Source of the DNA: Muribaculaceae bacterium
Lineage (GTDB): Bacteria > Bacteroidota > Bacteroidia > Bacteroidales > Muribaculaceae
Length of the DNA stretch: 63,303 nt
NCBI GenBank assembly: GCA_029060725.1
Contig: JAIDTL010000005.1
Coordinates: 1 to 63,303 of the forward strand
Direction of reading: 5' to 3'
Positions 18,460 to 25,995 of this stretch are shown here, one piece after another. A model generated the notes under the pieces. That model did not search any database. It saw nothing but the letters and a program-made list of their open reading frames with translations, and was not told the DNA's origin. The stretch's first letter is position 1; every line of letters starts with the position of its first letter. A program made the position numbers and the translations under genes.

Positions 18460-18461
18460 GT

Positions 18462-20375
18462 CTATCGGTGACTGTCAAGGAGGTTGGGGAGGGAGAAGAC
18501 ATGGCCGGTATGGACAATTTCACCGTTCTTGTCGATGAGGATATAGGAAGGAAATCCGGTGAAGCTGAACTTCTGCATCAGTGCTTGCATCTGCAATTGC
18601 GGCAGACGGTAATGGTCGCCGGTGATTTTTTTTATGCGTTCGTTCCATACGCTTTCCTGACTGCTCTCATCAGCAAGATAGACAAAAGCAACATCGTCGG
18701 TATATTTGCCCTTAAATTGCTCATGCTCCTGGATATCTGAAATGCATATTCCGCACCATGTGTTCCAGATGTCGATGAACACCATTTTACCTTTGTGCTT
18801 TTCTGTGAGATTGATCAGTATGCGGTCTGCATCATCATTGGGCGACATCTGACTTACATTCGAAACTGCTTTGGCAAGAACTCCTTTAAGAAAATCATTC
18901 TGAGTCTTAAGGAAAGACGTCTGGACTTCCGACAGATTCTTCAGCTCGTTTCTGAATACCTCTTCCGGAACCGTATCACCACGGTCGATCATGTCTGAAT
19001 AAGGATACATCCTGACATTCTCCATCAGTTCACCGCTATTGATGCCGGTGATGTCGGAGAAGCGTTTGAGGTTGTCAATCAACTTACGCTTTTTCATGAA
19101 GAGTTGTAGTTCTGTATTATATTTTTCCAACAATGATATGATTTTATCACGATTGGATGAGAAGTATGCCTCGGCTTCTTTTCCGAATTCATCATCATTA
19201 ATGATTGATGAATATCTATCCGGTATGGAATCAGGAATATTAGCGAGTAAAGTTTCATACGCATCAGAAACCTTTCCGTAAGCGGTATGTTCGTCTTCAA
19301 CCATACTACGAACTCTAAGGGCCATAATACTGTCAGCATCATTCAGATGCAAGGAGTCACAAAGGCTTGTCAAGCACTCCTTGATGCGTATCCTTCTGGC
19401 ATCTGCGATGTTGTCAGGGACTTTGTCCAAGTTATGCTTTATATATCTTTGCAAAAAGGAGGACTCCTCGAGAGTCAGTTTGCCGGAAGCGATAAGGTCT
19501 TCATAAAGGTAAGCAGGTGTATGGGTGACTGACATGTAAGATCTCTTCAGAGGATAGGAGTCATCGCTCATTCTGAGATTTGATACAAAGCGTATTATGC
19601 CATCGTAGTCGCTCGCCCATCGATACTTCGGGTTGAAGGCATCCATGTCTTTGAGGAATGAATAGTAAGCCGTATCTGGTGTTGCACAACTATATGTTGG
19701 AGCCGAAAGCATATCTCGGATGGCATCACCGTCGATATTAAGGCTTAGCACTTCTTTCAGTCTGGGAGATGATACATGTGAATCGATATGTCTTAGACGC
19801 TTATCGCGATGAGCCATGACTGCGTTTGTCAGTGCTTCATTGCTTGCATATTTCTTACTCATCCCCCCGGCGTTGAAAAAATTATCCCATACTGCGTCAT
19901 GCCCGAAATTGGATGCCAACATATTGTTGATGTCTGCATCTTCTCCACCTGAGAAAATGATGCTGCCGTCGTCACCGTGAAAGCCACGGTCACGACGTTT
20001 CTGCTGATCTACCACAAGGGTAATGCTGTCGCCCGGAGATACGTATACGAGTCCGTAATATCCGGGCACTGTCATGAAGCAAGGCTGATGAGTCTGATAT
20101 AGGCGCACATCAATCCGGAAGTTGCCGGTGGAATCAATAGAGCCATAGCCGTGGGTGCGGTCGGCATACCTACCGAGTGAACTTCGGGGATAAACGTGAG
20201 GGGCTTCGCTTTTGTCATTAGATTGATAATTAATGATTTGTCCTGTTATTATGGCAGTCCCTTCCTTCCATTGGGGAACAGGCAGAATTTCTTCGTCCAA
20301 TGTGGTGGCTAAGGTTTTATTGTTTGCGATGGCTATGGCGATTATGGAAATAATCGTGATTATGTATTTTTTCAT
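18462..20375 (-). CDS. Exported thioredoxin-like (TlpA/AhpC-TSA type) protein
   Basis: 637 residues. The signal peptide MKKYIITIISIIAIAIANNKTLA is followed by a beta-rich N-terminal domain (DUF4369-like interchange-protein region), a long helical middle, and a C-terminal thioredoxin fold with WNTWCGIC (around residues 535-540) and GFPSYILIDKNGEIV. Such proteins act as periplasmic thiol-disulfide oxidoreductases, often linked to redox stress or maturation of exported proteins. It is the last gene of a minus-strand operon led by an ECF sigma factor. No downstream CcdA-like partner is seen. Confidence 0.82.
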   Translation of the reverse strand: MKKYIITIISIIAIAIANNKTLATTLDEEILPVPQWKEGTAIITGQIINYQSNDKSEAPHVYPRSSLGRYADRTHGYGSIDSTGNFRIDVRLYQTHQPCFMTVPGYYGLVYVSPGDSITLVVDQQKRRDRGFHGDDGSIIFSGGEDADINNMLASNFGHDAVWDNFFNAGGMSKKYASNEALTNAVMAHRDKRLRHIDSHVSSPRLKEVLSLNIDGDAIRDMLSAPTYSCATPDTAYYSFLKDMDAFNPKYRWASDYDGIIRFVSNLRMSDDSYPLKRSYMSVTHTPAYLYEDLIASGKLTLEESSFLQRYIKHNLDKVPDNIADARRIRIKECLTSLCDSLHLNDADSIMALRVRSMVEDEHTAYGKVSDAYETLLANIPDSIPDRYSSIINDDEFGKEAEAYFSSNRDKIISLLEKYNTELQLFMKKRKLIDNLKRFSDITGINSGELMENVRMYPYSDMIDRGDTVPEEVFRNELKNLSEVQTSFLKTQNDFLKGVLAKAVSNVSQMSPNDDADRILINLTEKHKGKMVFIDIWNTWCGICISDIQEHEQFKGKYTDDVAFVYLADESSQESVWNERIKKITGDHYRLPQLQMQALMQKFSFTGFPSYILIDKNGEIVHTGHVFSLPNLLDSHR

Positions 20376-20392
20376 GGTTTTGTATGTTGTTT

Positions 20393-21184
20393 TCAGAATT
20401 TGATGGAGTTGGCGTATTTGTCAATAAGGTCTTGCATCTTGAAATTGATCTTTTCCATTTGGTCGAGTATGCGTTTGGTTTCCTCTTGAATAAAATCGGT
20501 AGTGACATAGTTTAGATGCTGTGCCTGATGGAGTTGTTTGCTTAAATCAGCTAATAGATCCTGATAGACGGATATTGCCTTTTCAATGCTGTTGTTGTCA
20601 TTTTGTGGGTCGGAAGCATAACCTAATGAACTGCAGAAGGCTGCCATTGCATCCTGATTAAGCCACGCATTAGTCATAAACTTGTATTCCGATTCGTTGT
20701 GGATGTCATAGTAGCCGTTGTGGACGGTCATGTCGACGGTAAAACCAGGTATGAAATATATTTGTATCCATGCTGAGCAAAGCTTATTGCCGGGCATTAT
20801 GGCACGGATGCGTCCGGTCTTCATTGTGCTGAGATCGGTTTCAAAGCGGAACTGTTTGTTTTTTACTGGTACACATGCGACAAAATCAGACTCAGTGATT
20901 TCCTTATCAATATCGGTAATGTAAATATTGTAGCAAGAATCGGGAATGTCGAATGCCACGTGTCCATTGATAATGAATTTGTGTGTCGGTGGGATCAATG
21001 TGGTTTCACTTGTCATCCGGTGAGTGGTTTTTCCGGAGGACGTCTCAGTAGATCTCATAATCTCGACTTTCCGTGTTTTCCCCTTTTTATCGTTGTCTTG
21101 GTTGCTTTTCTTCTTAGCTGTAGCATCAGTCGCGAAGAGTAGCAGACTGGCAAACGTAAGTATGATTGCTAAGGTTCTTTTCAT
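20393..21184 (-). CDS. Exported DUF4369-like protein
   Basis: 263 residues. The signal peptide is MKRTLAIILTFASLLLFATDATA, followed by a Lys-rich linker and a beta-rich segment (KFIINGHVAFDIPDSCYNIY to GRIRAIMPGNKL) resembling the N-terminal DUF4369 domain of Bacteroidota thiol-disulfide interchange proteins. The C-terminus is helical (LSKQLHQAQHL and onward). No thioredoxin domain is present. The adjacent downstream gene has one, so the two may form a split pair. 17 bp separate them, consistent with one transcript. Function unknown. Confidence 0.6.
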   Translation of the reverse strand: MKRTLAIILTFASLLLFATDATAKKKSNQDNDKKGKTRKVEIMRSTETSSGKTTHRMTSETTLIPPTHKFIINGHVAFDIPDSCYNIYITDIDKEITESDFVACVPVKNKQFRFETDLSTMKTGRIRAIMPGNKLCSAWIQIYFIPGFTVDMTVHNGYYDIHNESEYKFMTNAWLNQDAMAAFCSSLGYASDPQNDNNSIEKAISVYQDLLADLSKQLHQAQHLNYVTTDFIQEETKRILDQMEKINFKMQDLIDKYANSIKF

Positions 21185-21217
21185 AATCTATAGGTTTTTC
21201 GTATATAGTAAATATTA

Positions 21218-21862
21218 TTAATAAAAGTTTTCTTCTGCCATTAATTGCGATATATAGGCTTGGTTTGCCTCTATTTCATCTCGCATTCGCTCGATGTAGG
21301 CTATCTCGGCGTTTCGGCGCGATTCGATCAAACGTGATCTCACTTCATCCGGATCCAGAGATTCATCTTTGTTGACCATTGGCATTTCTCCTTCTGTCAC
21401 CAGTCGGGCATCTGTTACCATAGTGCTTTCCAAGATTATTGGATGTGATGATTTGGCTCGTCGTGAGTGATTCTTCTTTGTCGGATTCTTTTTGTAGACC
21501 TGTCCTTTCTCCGGTGCTGCCTGTGGCGCAGCTGCCAGAAGTTGCGGCATGGGATTAATCTTTATAGTATCCGATGGTGTCGGGTTCTGTTTTTCAGTTG
21601 TAACAGCAATCTGCGGTGCTTCAATCGGAGTATCTGTCTTGCTGAAATGCAATGTGGCAAAAACTACAATCGCAACGGTGGCAGCCGCTACGGAGGAAGC
21701 GAAGTAGAGAATCCGGCGATGCCGGCGATGTTTCTGTATCGAACGAGCCTCCGACATCACCCGATCTTTAAAACCGGAAGATACGCGGAACTCGCATCTT
21801 GGACTCAGAATATCTTCGAGGTCAAGATCTTCGTTGTTTATTTTATCGTTATCTTCGTTCAT
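21218..21862 (-). CDS. Putative anti-sigma factor, single-pass membrane protein
   Basis: 214 residues. An acidic cytoplasmic N-terminus (about 1-45, with FRVSSGFKDRVMSEA) precedes one membrane helix (ILYFASSVAAATVAIVVFA, about 50-70). A Pro/Lys-rich periplasmic tail follows, ending in a coiled region (NAEIAYIERMRDEIEANQAYI). It lies 30 bp downstream of an ECF sigma gene, the normal place for its anti-sigma factor. No zinc-binding ZAS motif is visible. Role assigned mainly by context. Confidence 0.65.
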   Translation of the reverse strand: MNEDNDKINNEDLDLEDILSPRCEFRVSSGFKDRVMSEARSIQKHRRHRRILYFASSVAAATVAIVVFATLHFSKTDTPIEAPQIAVTTEKQNPTPSDTIKINPMPQLLAAAPQAAPEKGQVYKKNPTKKNHSRRAKSSHPIILESTMVTDARLVTEGEMPMVNKDESLDPDEVRSRLIESRRNAEIAYIERMRDEIEANQAYISQLMAEENFY

Positions 21863-21892
21863 ATTTGGGTCTGTTTTTATGAGATTGAGGTG

Positions 21893-22387
21893 TCATTGAT
21901 TTAGTTTTTTTCGGATATACTGTATTGCATATCGGTATCGTGACTTTACTGTGGCTTCCGGGAGTTTTTGAATATCTGCTATTTGGCTGAAAGTAAGTCC
22001 ATCGTAGCATTTTAGCCTAACTGTCTCTGCCTGATCGAAAGGGAGACCGTCAAGGAGAATACATATCCGGTGGAATTCCTCATCTATGTTCCGGTCGGAA
22101 ATATCGGGAATCTCACCTATCTCCTCAAGCCGGAGGGATGGTGGCTTTTTGCGCCGGATATGGTCAATGCAAGCATTGCTTATGCTGCGGAGCAAGAATT
22201 GCTCATATCTTTGGATATCATTCCCTGCCGACATTGTCCGGTAAAGGCGTAGGAGCACGTCTTGCACGATATCTTCGGCTACCTCGCGGACTCCGACACG
22301 CATGAATGCGAATCGGAACAGTCGGTCCTGATATAGGTCGACTATCTCTTCAAAGGAGTCTATGTCGGAGTTCTTTTTCGAATTCAT
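21893..22387 (-). CDS. ECF-type RNA polymerase sigma factor
   Basis: About 164 residues from the ATG at 22387 (a GTG at 22399 is possible and adds four residues). Region 2 motifs: FEEIVDLYQDRLFRFAFMRV and EDIVQDVLLRLY. Region 4 HTH: GLTFSQIADIQKLPEATVKSR. It heads an operon with an anti-sigma-like protein, a DUF4369-like protein and a thioredoxin-like protein, suggesting control of an envelope redox response. No autoregulatory promoter could be identified upstream. Confidence 0.92.
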   Translation of the reverse strand: MNSKKNSDIDSFEEIVDLYQDRLFRFAFMRVGVREVAEDIVQDVLLRLYRTMSAGNDIQRYEQFLLRSISNACIDHIRRKKPPSLRLEEIGEIPDISDRNIDEEFHRICILLDGLPFDQAETVRLKCYDGLTFSQIADIQKLPEATVKSRYRYAIQYIRKKLNQ

Positions 22388-22523
22388 GAATTGTATCACG
22401 CGCTTTTATTAGAATGACGCAGGATTACACGAAAAGATTTAAATCTTCGATAAAAATTTTCAACCTTATAAGTTGATATTTGTTTTTATGATAAATTCAA
22501 CCTTATTAAACGATAGAAATACT

Positions 22524-23249
22524 ATGAAAAAGACGATTCTACTGCTTTTCGCTTTAGTAGCGACTCTTACTGGAATGGCTCAGGTTCAGATCCCTTATCA
22601 GGAAATCCCTTATACCGTTCATTATCATTGGGGTCTTGTCGATGTGAACATTGGTCATGGAAAAGTTACTCTTTCATCTCAAGGCGATCAGTTTAACGCA
22701 ACTCTTGATGGCAACACCATCCCATGGGAAGGACGAATCTTTTGTGTCAGTGATACACTCAACGCCACAATGTCGCCGGCAACTCCATATTCACGCGAGA
22801 CTGTTAACTATGAAAACGGTTGGTATCTGAAGCCGAAGGTAATGGAATACCGTAGCAATGGTTTTGTGGCTTCAAATCCTGCAAACTATAAGAATATTCA
22901 GGGACAGGGACAATTGGACGCCGATGCCCAGACCATGGAGGCTGTGACAGTCACTGCCGATATGCTCGGAATGTTCTATTATTTCCATGAAATTGACTTC
23001 GCAAGCATGTCGCCGGGTCAGCAAGTTACAATTCCTATTAATGGGGGCTATGCTCGGTCGGTGACCGTAACATATAATGGAGAGTCAAATTATGGAGGTT
23101 ATTCTACATATTCGGTCTCTTTCGAATACACGTATGATGGTGCAGCCACTGGCTATGCAGTGCAGGCACAAGTAGACCAAAGCAGTCGAATCCCGATTCT
23201 CCTCGCAGCCGAACTCGCCATCGGCCATGTGGAAATGATCTATGAATAA
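22524..23249 (+). CDS. Secreted DUF3108-type protein
   Basis: About 241 residues from the ATG at 22524 (MKKTILLLFALVATLTGMAQ, signal peptide ending at MAQ). An upstream in-frame extension is unlikely. The mature part is beta-rich, with IPYTVHYHWGLVDVNIGHGKVTL resembling the YxVxWGFIxxGxAxL pattern of DUF3108 lipocalin-like envelope proteins. It is divergent from the ECF sigma gene. Its likely terminator now lies 3.5 kb downstream at 26745, because an IS1595-family element is inserted just after the stop codon. Function unknown. Confidence 0.65.
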   Translation: MKKTILLLFALVATLTGMAQVQIPYQEIPYTVHYHWGLVDVNIGHGKVTLSSQGDQFNATLDGNTIPWEGRIFCVSDTLNATMSPATPYSRETVNYENGWYLKPKVMEYRSNGFVASNPANYKNIQGQGQLDADAQTMEAVTVTADMLGMFYYFHEIDFASMSPGQQVTIPINGGYARSVTVTYNGESNYGGYSTYSVSFEYTYDGAATGYAVQAQVDQSSRIPILLAAELAIGHVEMIYE

Positions 23250-23288
23250 TTGAGAATTATTAGGTAATTGAGCATTGAGAATTTAGAA

Positions 23289-23296
23289 TAATTATA
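23289..23296. repeat. Left target-site duplication of the IS1595-family element
   Basis: TAATTATA immediately before the left terminal repeat. The same 8 bp follow the right end at 26730-26737. Eight-bp duplications are typical of IS1595-family insertions. Confidence 0.85.
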
Positions 23297-23320
23297 GGTG
23301 ACTTTATACGACTTTACCCT
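23297..23320 (+). repeat. Left terminal inverted repeat
   Basis: Begins GGTGACTTTATACGAC, then two bases that differ from the right end, then TACCCT: 22 of 24 positions match the complement of 26706-26729. Confidence 0.88.
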
Positions 23321-23375
23321 GTTGTTTACATTATTTAACATTCTCATTTTATATCCCTTGTTATTATATAGAAAA

Positions 23376-23536
23376 AATAGCAGAGGATAATGAAAACAGT
23401 ATCTTATATACCAAGTGGCTTCTTATAGAGAAGTATTTCTTTACAGCTACTTTGCCTATACTTCCAAAGGCTGGGCAGTAGTGGCTGTTTATAAACGAAT
23501 ATTCATCTAAATCAGTTTTCATTATCCTCTGCTATT
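23376..23536. ncRNA. Long-stem module 1: 22-bp perfect arms around inner hairpins
   Basis: Arms at 23376-23397 and 23515-23536 are perfect inverse complements (core GCAGAGGATAATGAAAAC). Inside are hairpin CTTCT/AGAAG (23419-23433) and a larger one built from CAGC/GCTG, TACT/AGTA and GCCT/AGGC (23444-23487). The result is a three-way-junction layout. There is no credible ORF. It lies between the left end and the transposase gene. Whether it is transcribed as an RNA, and on which strand, is unknown. Confidence 0.5.
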
Positions 23537-23560
23537 ATATCTTGCCAAAGAATTTTCTTG

Positions 23561-23617
23561 CCAAAGTTAATAAACCCAACAAATCAGTTGGGCTATGGAC
23601 GCTACTATTAACTTTGG
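23561..23617 (+). promoter_or_regulatory. Fold-back structure enclosing the transposase start codon
   Basis: CCAAAGTTAATA (23561-23572) pairs perfectly with TATTAACTTTGG (23606-23617). Within it CCCAAC/GTTGGG (23575-23592) forms a second hairpin, and the ATG at 23595 lies between them. In mRNA read through from outside, this would occlude the start codon, as described for several other insertion sequences. The 13-mer CCAAAGTTAATAA recurs inverted at 26665-26677. Confidence 0.55.
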
Positions 23618-24527
23618 GAACTTTAATTCCCTCTATGATTTTTTTGAAGCATTTCCTGATGAAAAGGCTTGCATTTCCTTTCTCGAAAAGAAACGTTGGT
23701 CAAACGGCGTAGTATCTCCATATGATGCAACATCTAAAGTATATCGTCGTGGTGACGGCAACTATCGGTGTAAGAATACGGGCAAGAATTTTAATGTCCG
23801 TATCGGCACTATATTTGAAGGTACAAAGCTTCCTCTTCGTAAGTGGTTTATGTCTATATACCTGCTATGTAATCACAAGAAAGCAATATCTGCCACCCAA
23901 TTGGCGAAAGATATTAATGTTACTTTAAAAACCGCTTGGTTTCTTCTTCATAAGATTCGTAAGACATTTCATACCGTCCATCTTGAGAAATTAGACGGAG
24001 AAGTTGAGCTTGATGAAGCGTTTGTCGGTGGCAAGAATAAGAATAGACACGCCAATAAGAAGGTAAAGAATAGTCAGGGTAGGAGCTTTAAGGATAAAGT
24101 TCCAGTCCTCGGTATGTTACAACGTGGCGGAAACGTGATTTGCAAGGTCGTAAAGGACACTTCAGCTAAATCCCTTACTCCGTGCATCCTAAAGGCTGTA
24201 AAACGAACTGCTAACCTCTTTACGGATGAATGGGTTGGTTACGATATAATCCGTAAGATATATAAAACCCAAATGGTAGACCACGGAAAAGGTCAGTATG
24301 TTATCGGGAATGCCTATACGAATTCAATAGAAGGATTTTGGAGCAACTTCTGCAAGCGAGTTATAAACGCAATCTATAACCATGTCGGTCGTAAATATAT
24401 GCAACGGTATTTTGATGAGTTCTCTTTCCGCTATAATACACGCAACGTTTCTAATAAAGTACGTTTTGATATGGTAATCGTCAATACCTATATTCGTGTT
24501 ACTCAAAATCAGATAGTCGGAAAATGA
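23595..24527 (+). CDS. IS1595-family (ISXO2-like DDE) transposase
   Basis: 310 residues. Family motifs in order: GTIFEGTKLPLRKWF (about 76-90); VELDEAFVGGK with the first catalytic Asp (about 139); LFTDEWVGYDII with the second (about 211); TNSIEGFWSNFCKRVI (about 243-258); FDEFSFRYNTR near the C-terminus. It cuts and joins the element ends. The N-terminal zinc ribbon is degenerate: where relatives show CPxC and CKxC, this protein has SPYD and CKNT, so three of four ligands are gone. The start codon lies in a fold-back structure. The stop overlaps the next small ORF as ATGA. Confidence 0.93.
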   Translation: MDATINFGNFNSLYDFFEAFPDEKACISFLEKKRWSNGVVSPYDATSKVYRRGDGNYRCKNTGKNFNVRIGTIFEGTKLPLRKWFMSIYLLCNHKKAISATQLAKDINVTLKTAWFLLHKIRKTFHTVHLEKLDGEVELDEAFVGGKNKNRHANKKVKNSQGRSFKDKVPVLGMLQRGGNVICKVVKDTSAKSLTPCILKAVKRTANLFTDEWVGYDIIRKIYKTQMVDHGKGQYVIGNAYTNSIEGFWSNFCKRVINAIYNHVGRKYMQRYFDEFSFRYNTRNVSNKVRFDMVIVNTYIRVTQNQIVGK

Positions 24528-24664
24528 AAACTAATAAAAAGGATAAGGATTATATACCCATACTTGACCAACCCATTGAGGAATTAAAGAAGCCAATGGG
24601 TCAGCCAGTAGATTTTGAAGAAATAATATCTCAACTATTAAGAAGTAAAGATAACAAAGTTTAG
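24524..24664 (+). CDS. 46-aa ORF coupled to the transposase gene
   Basis: The ATG overlaps the transposase TGA (ATGA at 24524-24527). The product begins MKTNKKDKDYIPILDQP and ends QLLRSKDNKV: charged, soluble, no known motif. Coupling to the transposase suggests an accessory protein made at the same level, but a chance ORF cannot be excluded. It converges with a minus-strand ORF, overlapping its last 4 bp. Confidence 0.45.
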   Translation: MKTNKKDKDYIPILDQPIEELKKPMGQPVDFEEIISQLLRSKDNKV

Positions 24665-24813
24665 TAATAAGTGCGCTGAATTATGGCGATCGGCTTATTT
24701 CTAACCCAACCGACGCATCTATCATCGTAATTCTTATTAAAAGGACTATAATTATGACAAATATATTGGAGTTCTACTCCAGCTACAAATTTTGTAAATA
24801 TTTGGTTTCTCAT
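24661..24813 (-). CDS. 50-aa orphan ORF in the element, with own consensus promoter
   Basis: The product begins MRNQIFTKFVAGVELQY and contains CVGWVRNKPIAIIQRTYY. No family recognised. Support comes from a consensus promoter (24845-24875) 32 bp upstream and plausible residue composition. The 12-mer AAGTATGAGAAA at the start codon recurs inverted in the promoter spacer, forming a possible operator or hairpin. Confidence 0.4.
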   Translation of the reverse strand: MRNQIFTKFVAGVELQYICHNYSPFNKNYDDRCVGWVRNKPIAIIQRTYY

Positions 24814-24844
24814 ACTTCTTCTTAGATACTTAGTTTTTAGATTA

Positions 24845-24875
24845 CAAAGATAATCAAAAAGTATGAGAAATGCAA
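24845..24875 (-). promoter_or_regulatory. Consensus promoter inside the element, leftward
   Basis: On the minus strand TTG (24873-24875), 20 bp, TATCTTTG (24845-24852). It would drive the 50-aa ORF. The -33 end overlaps the left arm of the terminator hairpin at 24874, so readthrough of that hairpin and promoter use could compete. Confidence 0.6.
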
Positions 24876-24907
24876 ATCCCAGCCGTCCGTGAGGATAGCT
24901 GGGATTT
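24874..24907. terminator. Intrinsic terminator hairpin within the element
   Basis: AAATCCCAGC (24874-24883) pairs with GCTGGGATTT (24898-24907), 10 bp, followed on the plus strand by a T-rich tract. It separates the transposase unit from the convergent secreted-protein gene and may stop transcription from both sides. Confidence 0.7.
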
Positions 24908-24938
24908 TCTTACTTAATTTATAATGAATTAGGTCTAT

Positions 24939-25421
24939 TTATTTTCTCTTCTTTATTGTAGATTTAATAACTTTTCTCTTAAAAATTACCTGCTTGACAT
25001 CATTATCTATTGTTTGAATAAGACAAAGTATATTTCCTTTAGAATAAGATTTCTGAGGAACGGTGTCTCCGTTACCAAGTTTAACATATCCATCATCGTC
25101 AAGCGTATATCCATCTTCTTCTAAGTGGAGATTTATTTCCCACCAAAAGGCTGCTCCACAAAGAAAGTTAACCTCCTTAATAGTATTATTAGGGGAAGCA
25201 TCTATAACAGCCATCAATAACGGTCTTTCCGACATATATCCGTATTTTCCAGACGGAAATTTGTCTAACGGCATTCCTCGTTGTTTAAAACTTACCTTTG
25301 CGGAGTCAAAAGAATTATCCTCCATGACCTCTGTACCTAACGTCACAATCATAGACGATTGACACCACGCGCTTAGGCTACACACTATTACAACCATAAG
25401 CATTAAAATTACTCTTTTCAT
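24939..25421 (-). CDS. Secreted passenger protein of unknown function (160 aa)
   Basis: A signal peptide (MKRVILMLMVVIVCSLSAWC) is followed by a beta-rich mature domain with DKFPSGKYGYMSERPLLMAVIDASP and a basic C-terminus (KRKVIKSTIKKRK). No family recognised. It is a passenger of the IS1595-type element, preceded by a consensus promoter (25682-25712) and a long structured leader (25495-25646), and followed by the hairpin at 24874-24907. Composition is AT-rich like the rest of the element. The export signal is clear. Everything about function is open. Confidence 0.7.
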   Translation of the reverse strand: MKRVILMLMVVIVCSLSAWCQSSMIVTLGTEVMEDNSFDSAKVSFKQRGMPLDKFPSGKYGYMSERPLLMAVIDASPNNTIKEVNFLCGAAFWWEINLHLEEDGYTLDDDGYVKLGNGDTVPQKSYSKGNILCLIQTIDNDVKQVIFKRKVIKSTIKKRK

Positions 25422-25494
25422 AGGCGATTTTTACAAGAGTTTTTTCTCCTCAGGCATTCTAATATTGGAGATTTTTCTAACTAAAGTTATATAT

Positions 25495-25646
25495 GAAAAG
25501 TGGACTGCCATCCTTGCACTCTTGTAGGTATCGCCAAACACCTGGATATACGCACGGATGAGCAGCCCACTTGGTATGAGCTGACTCCGTGCCTCGTATA
25601 TCCTTAATGAAGATTTGGCGATTTCACAAGAGGAAAGGCACTTTTC
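25495..25646 (-). ncRNA. Structured leader RNA upstream of the secreted passenger gene
   Basis: On the minus strand a consensus promoter precedes a segment with nested complementary blocks: GAAAAGTG/CACTTTTC (25495-25502 with 25639-25646), then CTCTTGT/ACAAGAG, ATCGCCAAA/TTTGGCGAT, GGATATACG/CGTATATCC, CACGGA/TCCGTG and CAGC/GCTG at the tip. Six stems in register make an extended rod. It starts about 35 nt after the promoter box and ends about 75 nt before the gene's start codon. An overlapping TTG-started reading frame has no protein-like features. It may be a regulatory 5' leader or an independent RNA. Confidence 0.6.
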
Positions 25647-25681
25647 TTGATATTTTAAACGTTGTCTTAAAAAAGACTTTG

Positions 25682-25712
25682 CAAAGATACGAAAAAATCT
25701 ATAATTTATCAA
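25682..25712 (-). promoter_or_regulatory. Consensus promoter of the structured leader
   Basis: On the minus strand TTG (25710-25712), 20 bp, TATCTTTG (25682-25689): exact Bacteroidota consensus. It drives the structured leader and the secreted passenger gene. Confidence 0.75.
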
Positions 25713-25744
25713 CCCTCGGTCAGTCAATTGGCATACTATTTAAT

Positions 25745-25786
25745 AAAAAAGAACCGTCAACCCAATAAAAATTAGGGTTACGGTTC
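25745..25786 (-). terminator. Rho-independent terminator after the second passenger gene
   Basis: On the minus strand GAACCGT-AACCC pairs with GGGTT-(G)-ACGGTTC (25751-25786), followed by six T (complement of 25745-25750). It insulates the gene at 25996-26403 from the promoter just downstream. Confidence 0.8.
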
Positions 25787-25850
25787 AAGTTAGAGGATAA
25801 TTCTCCATTAAACCCCGAATTTCTTTCCAAATATCCCAAAGAGAAAGGAG

Positions 25851-25970
25851 GTGTTTACAGCAGAGACAAAGAATAAATCCGAATATGAATGGATTAAGGT
25901 AAAGACTTATCCCAAACTAATTGATGGTAAATGGGCGTTTGAAACGCTATATAAGAAAGTTTATCATTAA
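25851..25970 (+). CDS. Possible 39-aa ORF in the element (GTG start)
   Basis: The frame reads FTAETKNKSEYEWIKVKTYP and then KLIDGKWAFETLYKKVYH, which looks protein-like. The only start is GTG directly abutting AAGGAG, too close to act as a normal ribosome site, and no promoter is evident. A 9-bp inverted repeat AGAGGATAA/TTATCCTCT (about 25792 and 25983) brackets the segment and echoes the core of module 1. It could instead be another structured module or a gene remnant. Confidence 0.3.
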   Translation: MFTAETKNKSEYEWIKVKTYPKLIDGKWAFETLYKKVYH

Positions 25971-25995
25971 AGATTGTTCCCTTATCCTCTGACTT

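Noticed and set aside
25431..25727. 98-codon minus-strand frame upstream of the secreted passenger gene
   Set aside because: It starts at TTG inside the consensus promoter spacer, has no protein-like features, and overlaps six nested stems. A structured leader explains the region better.
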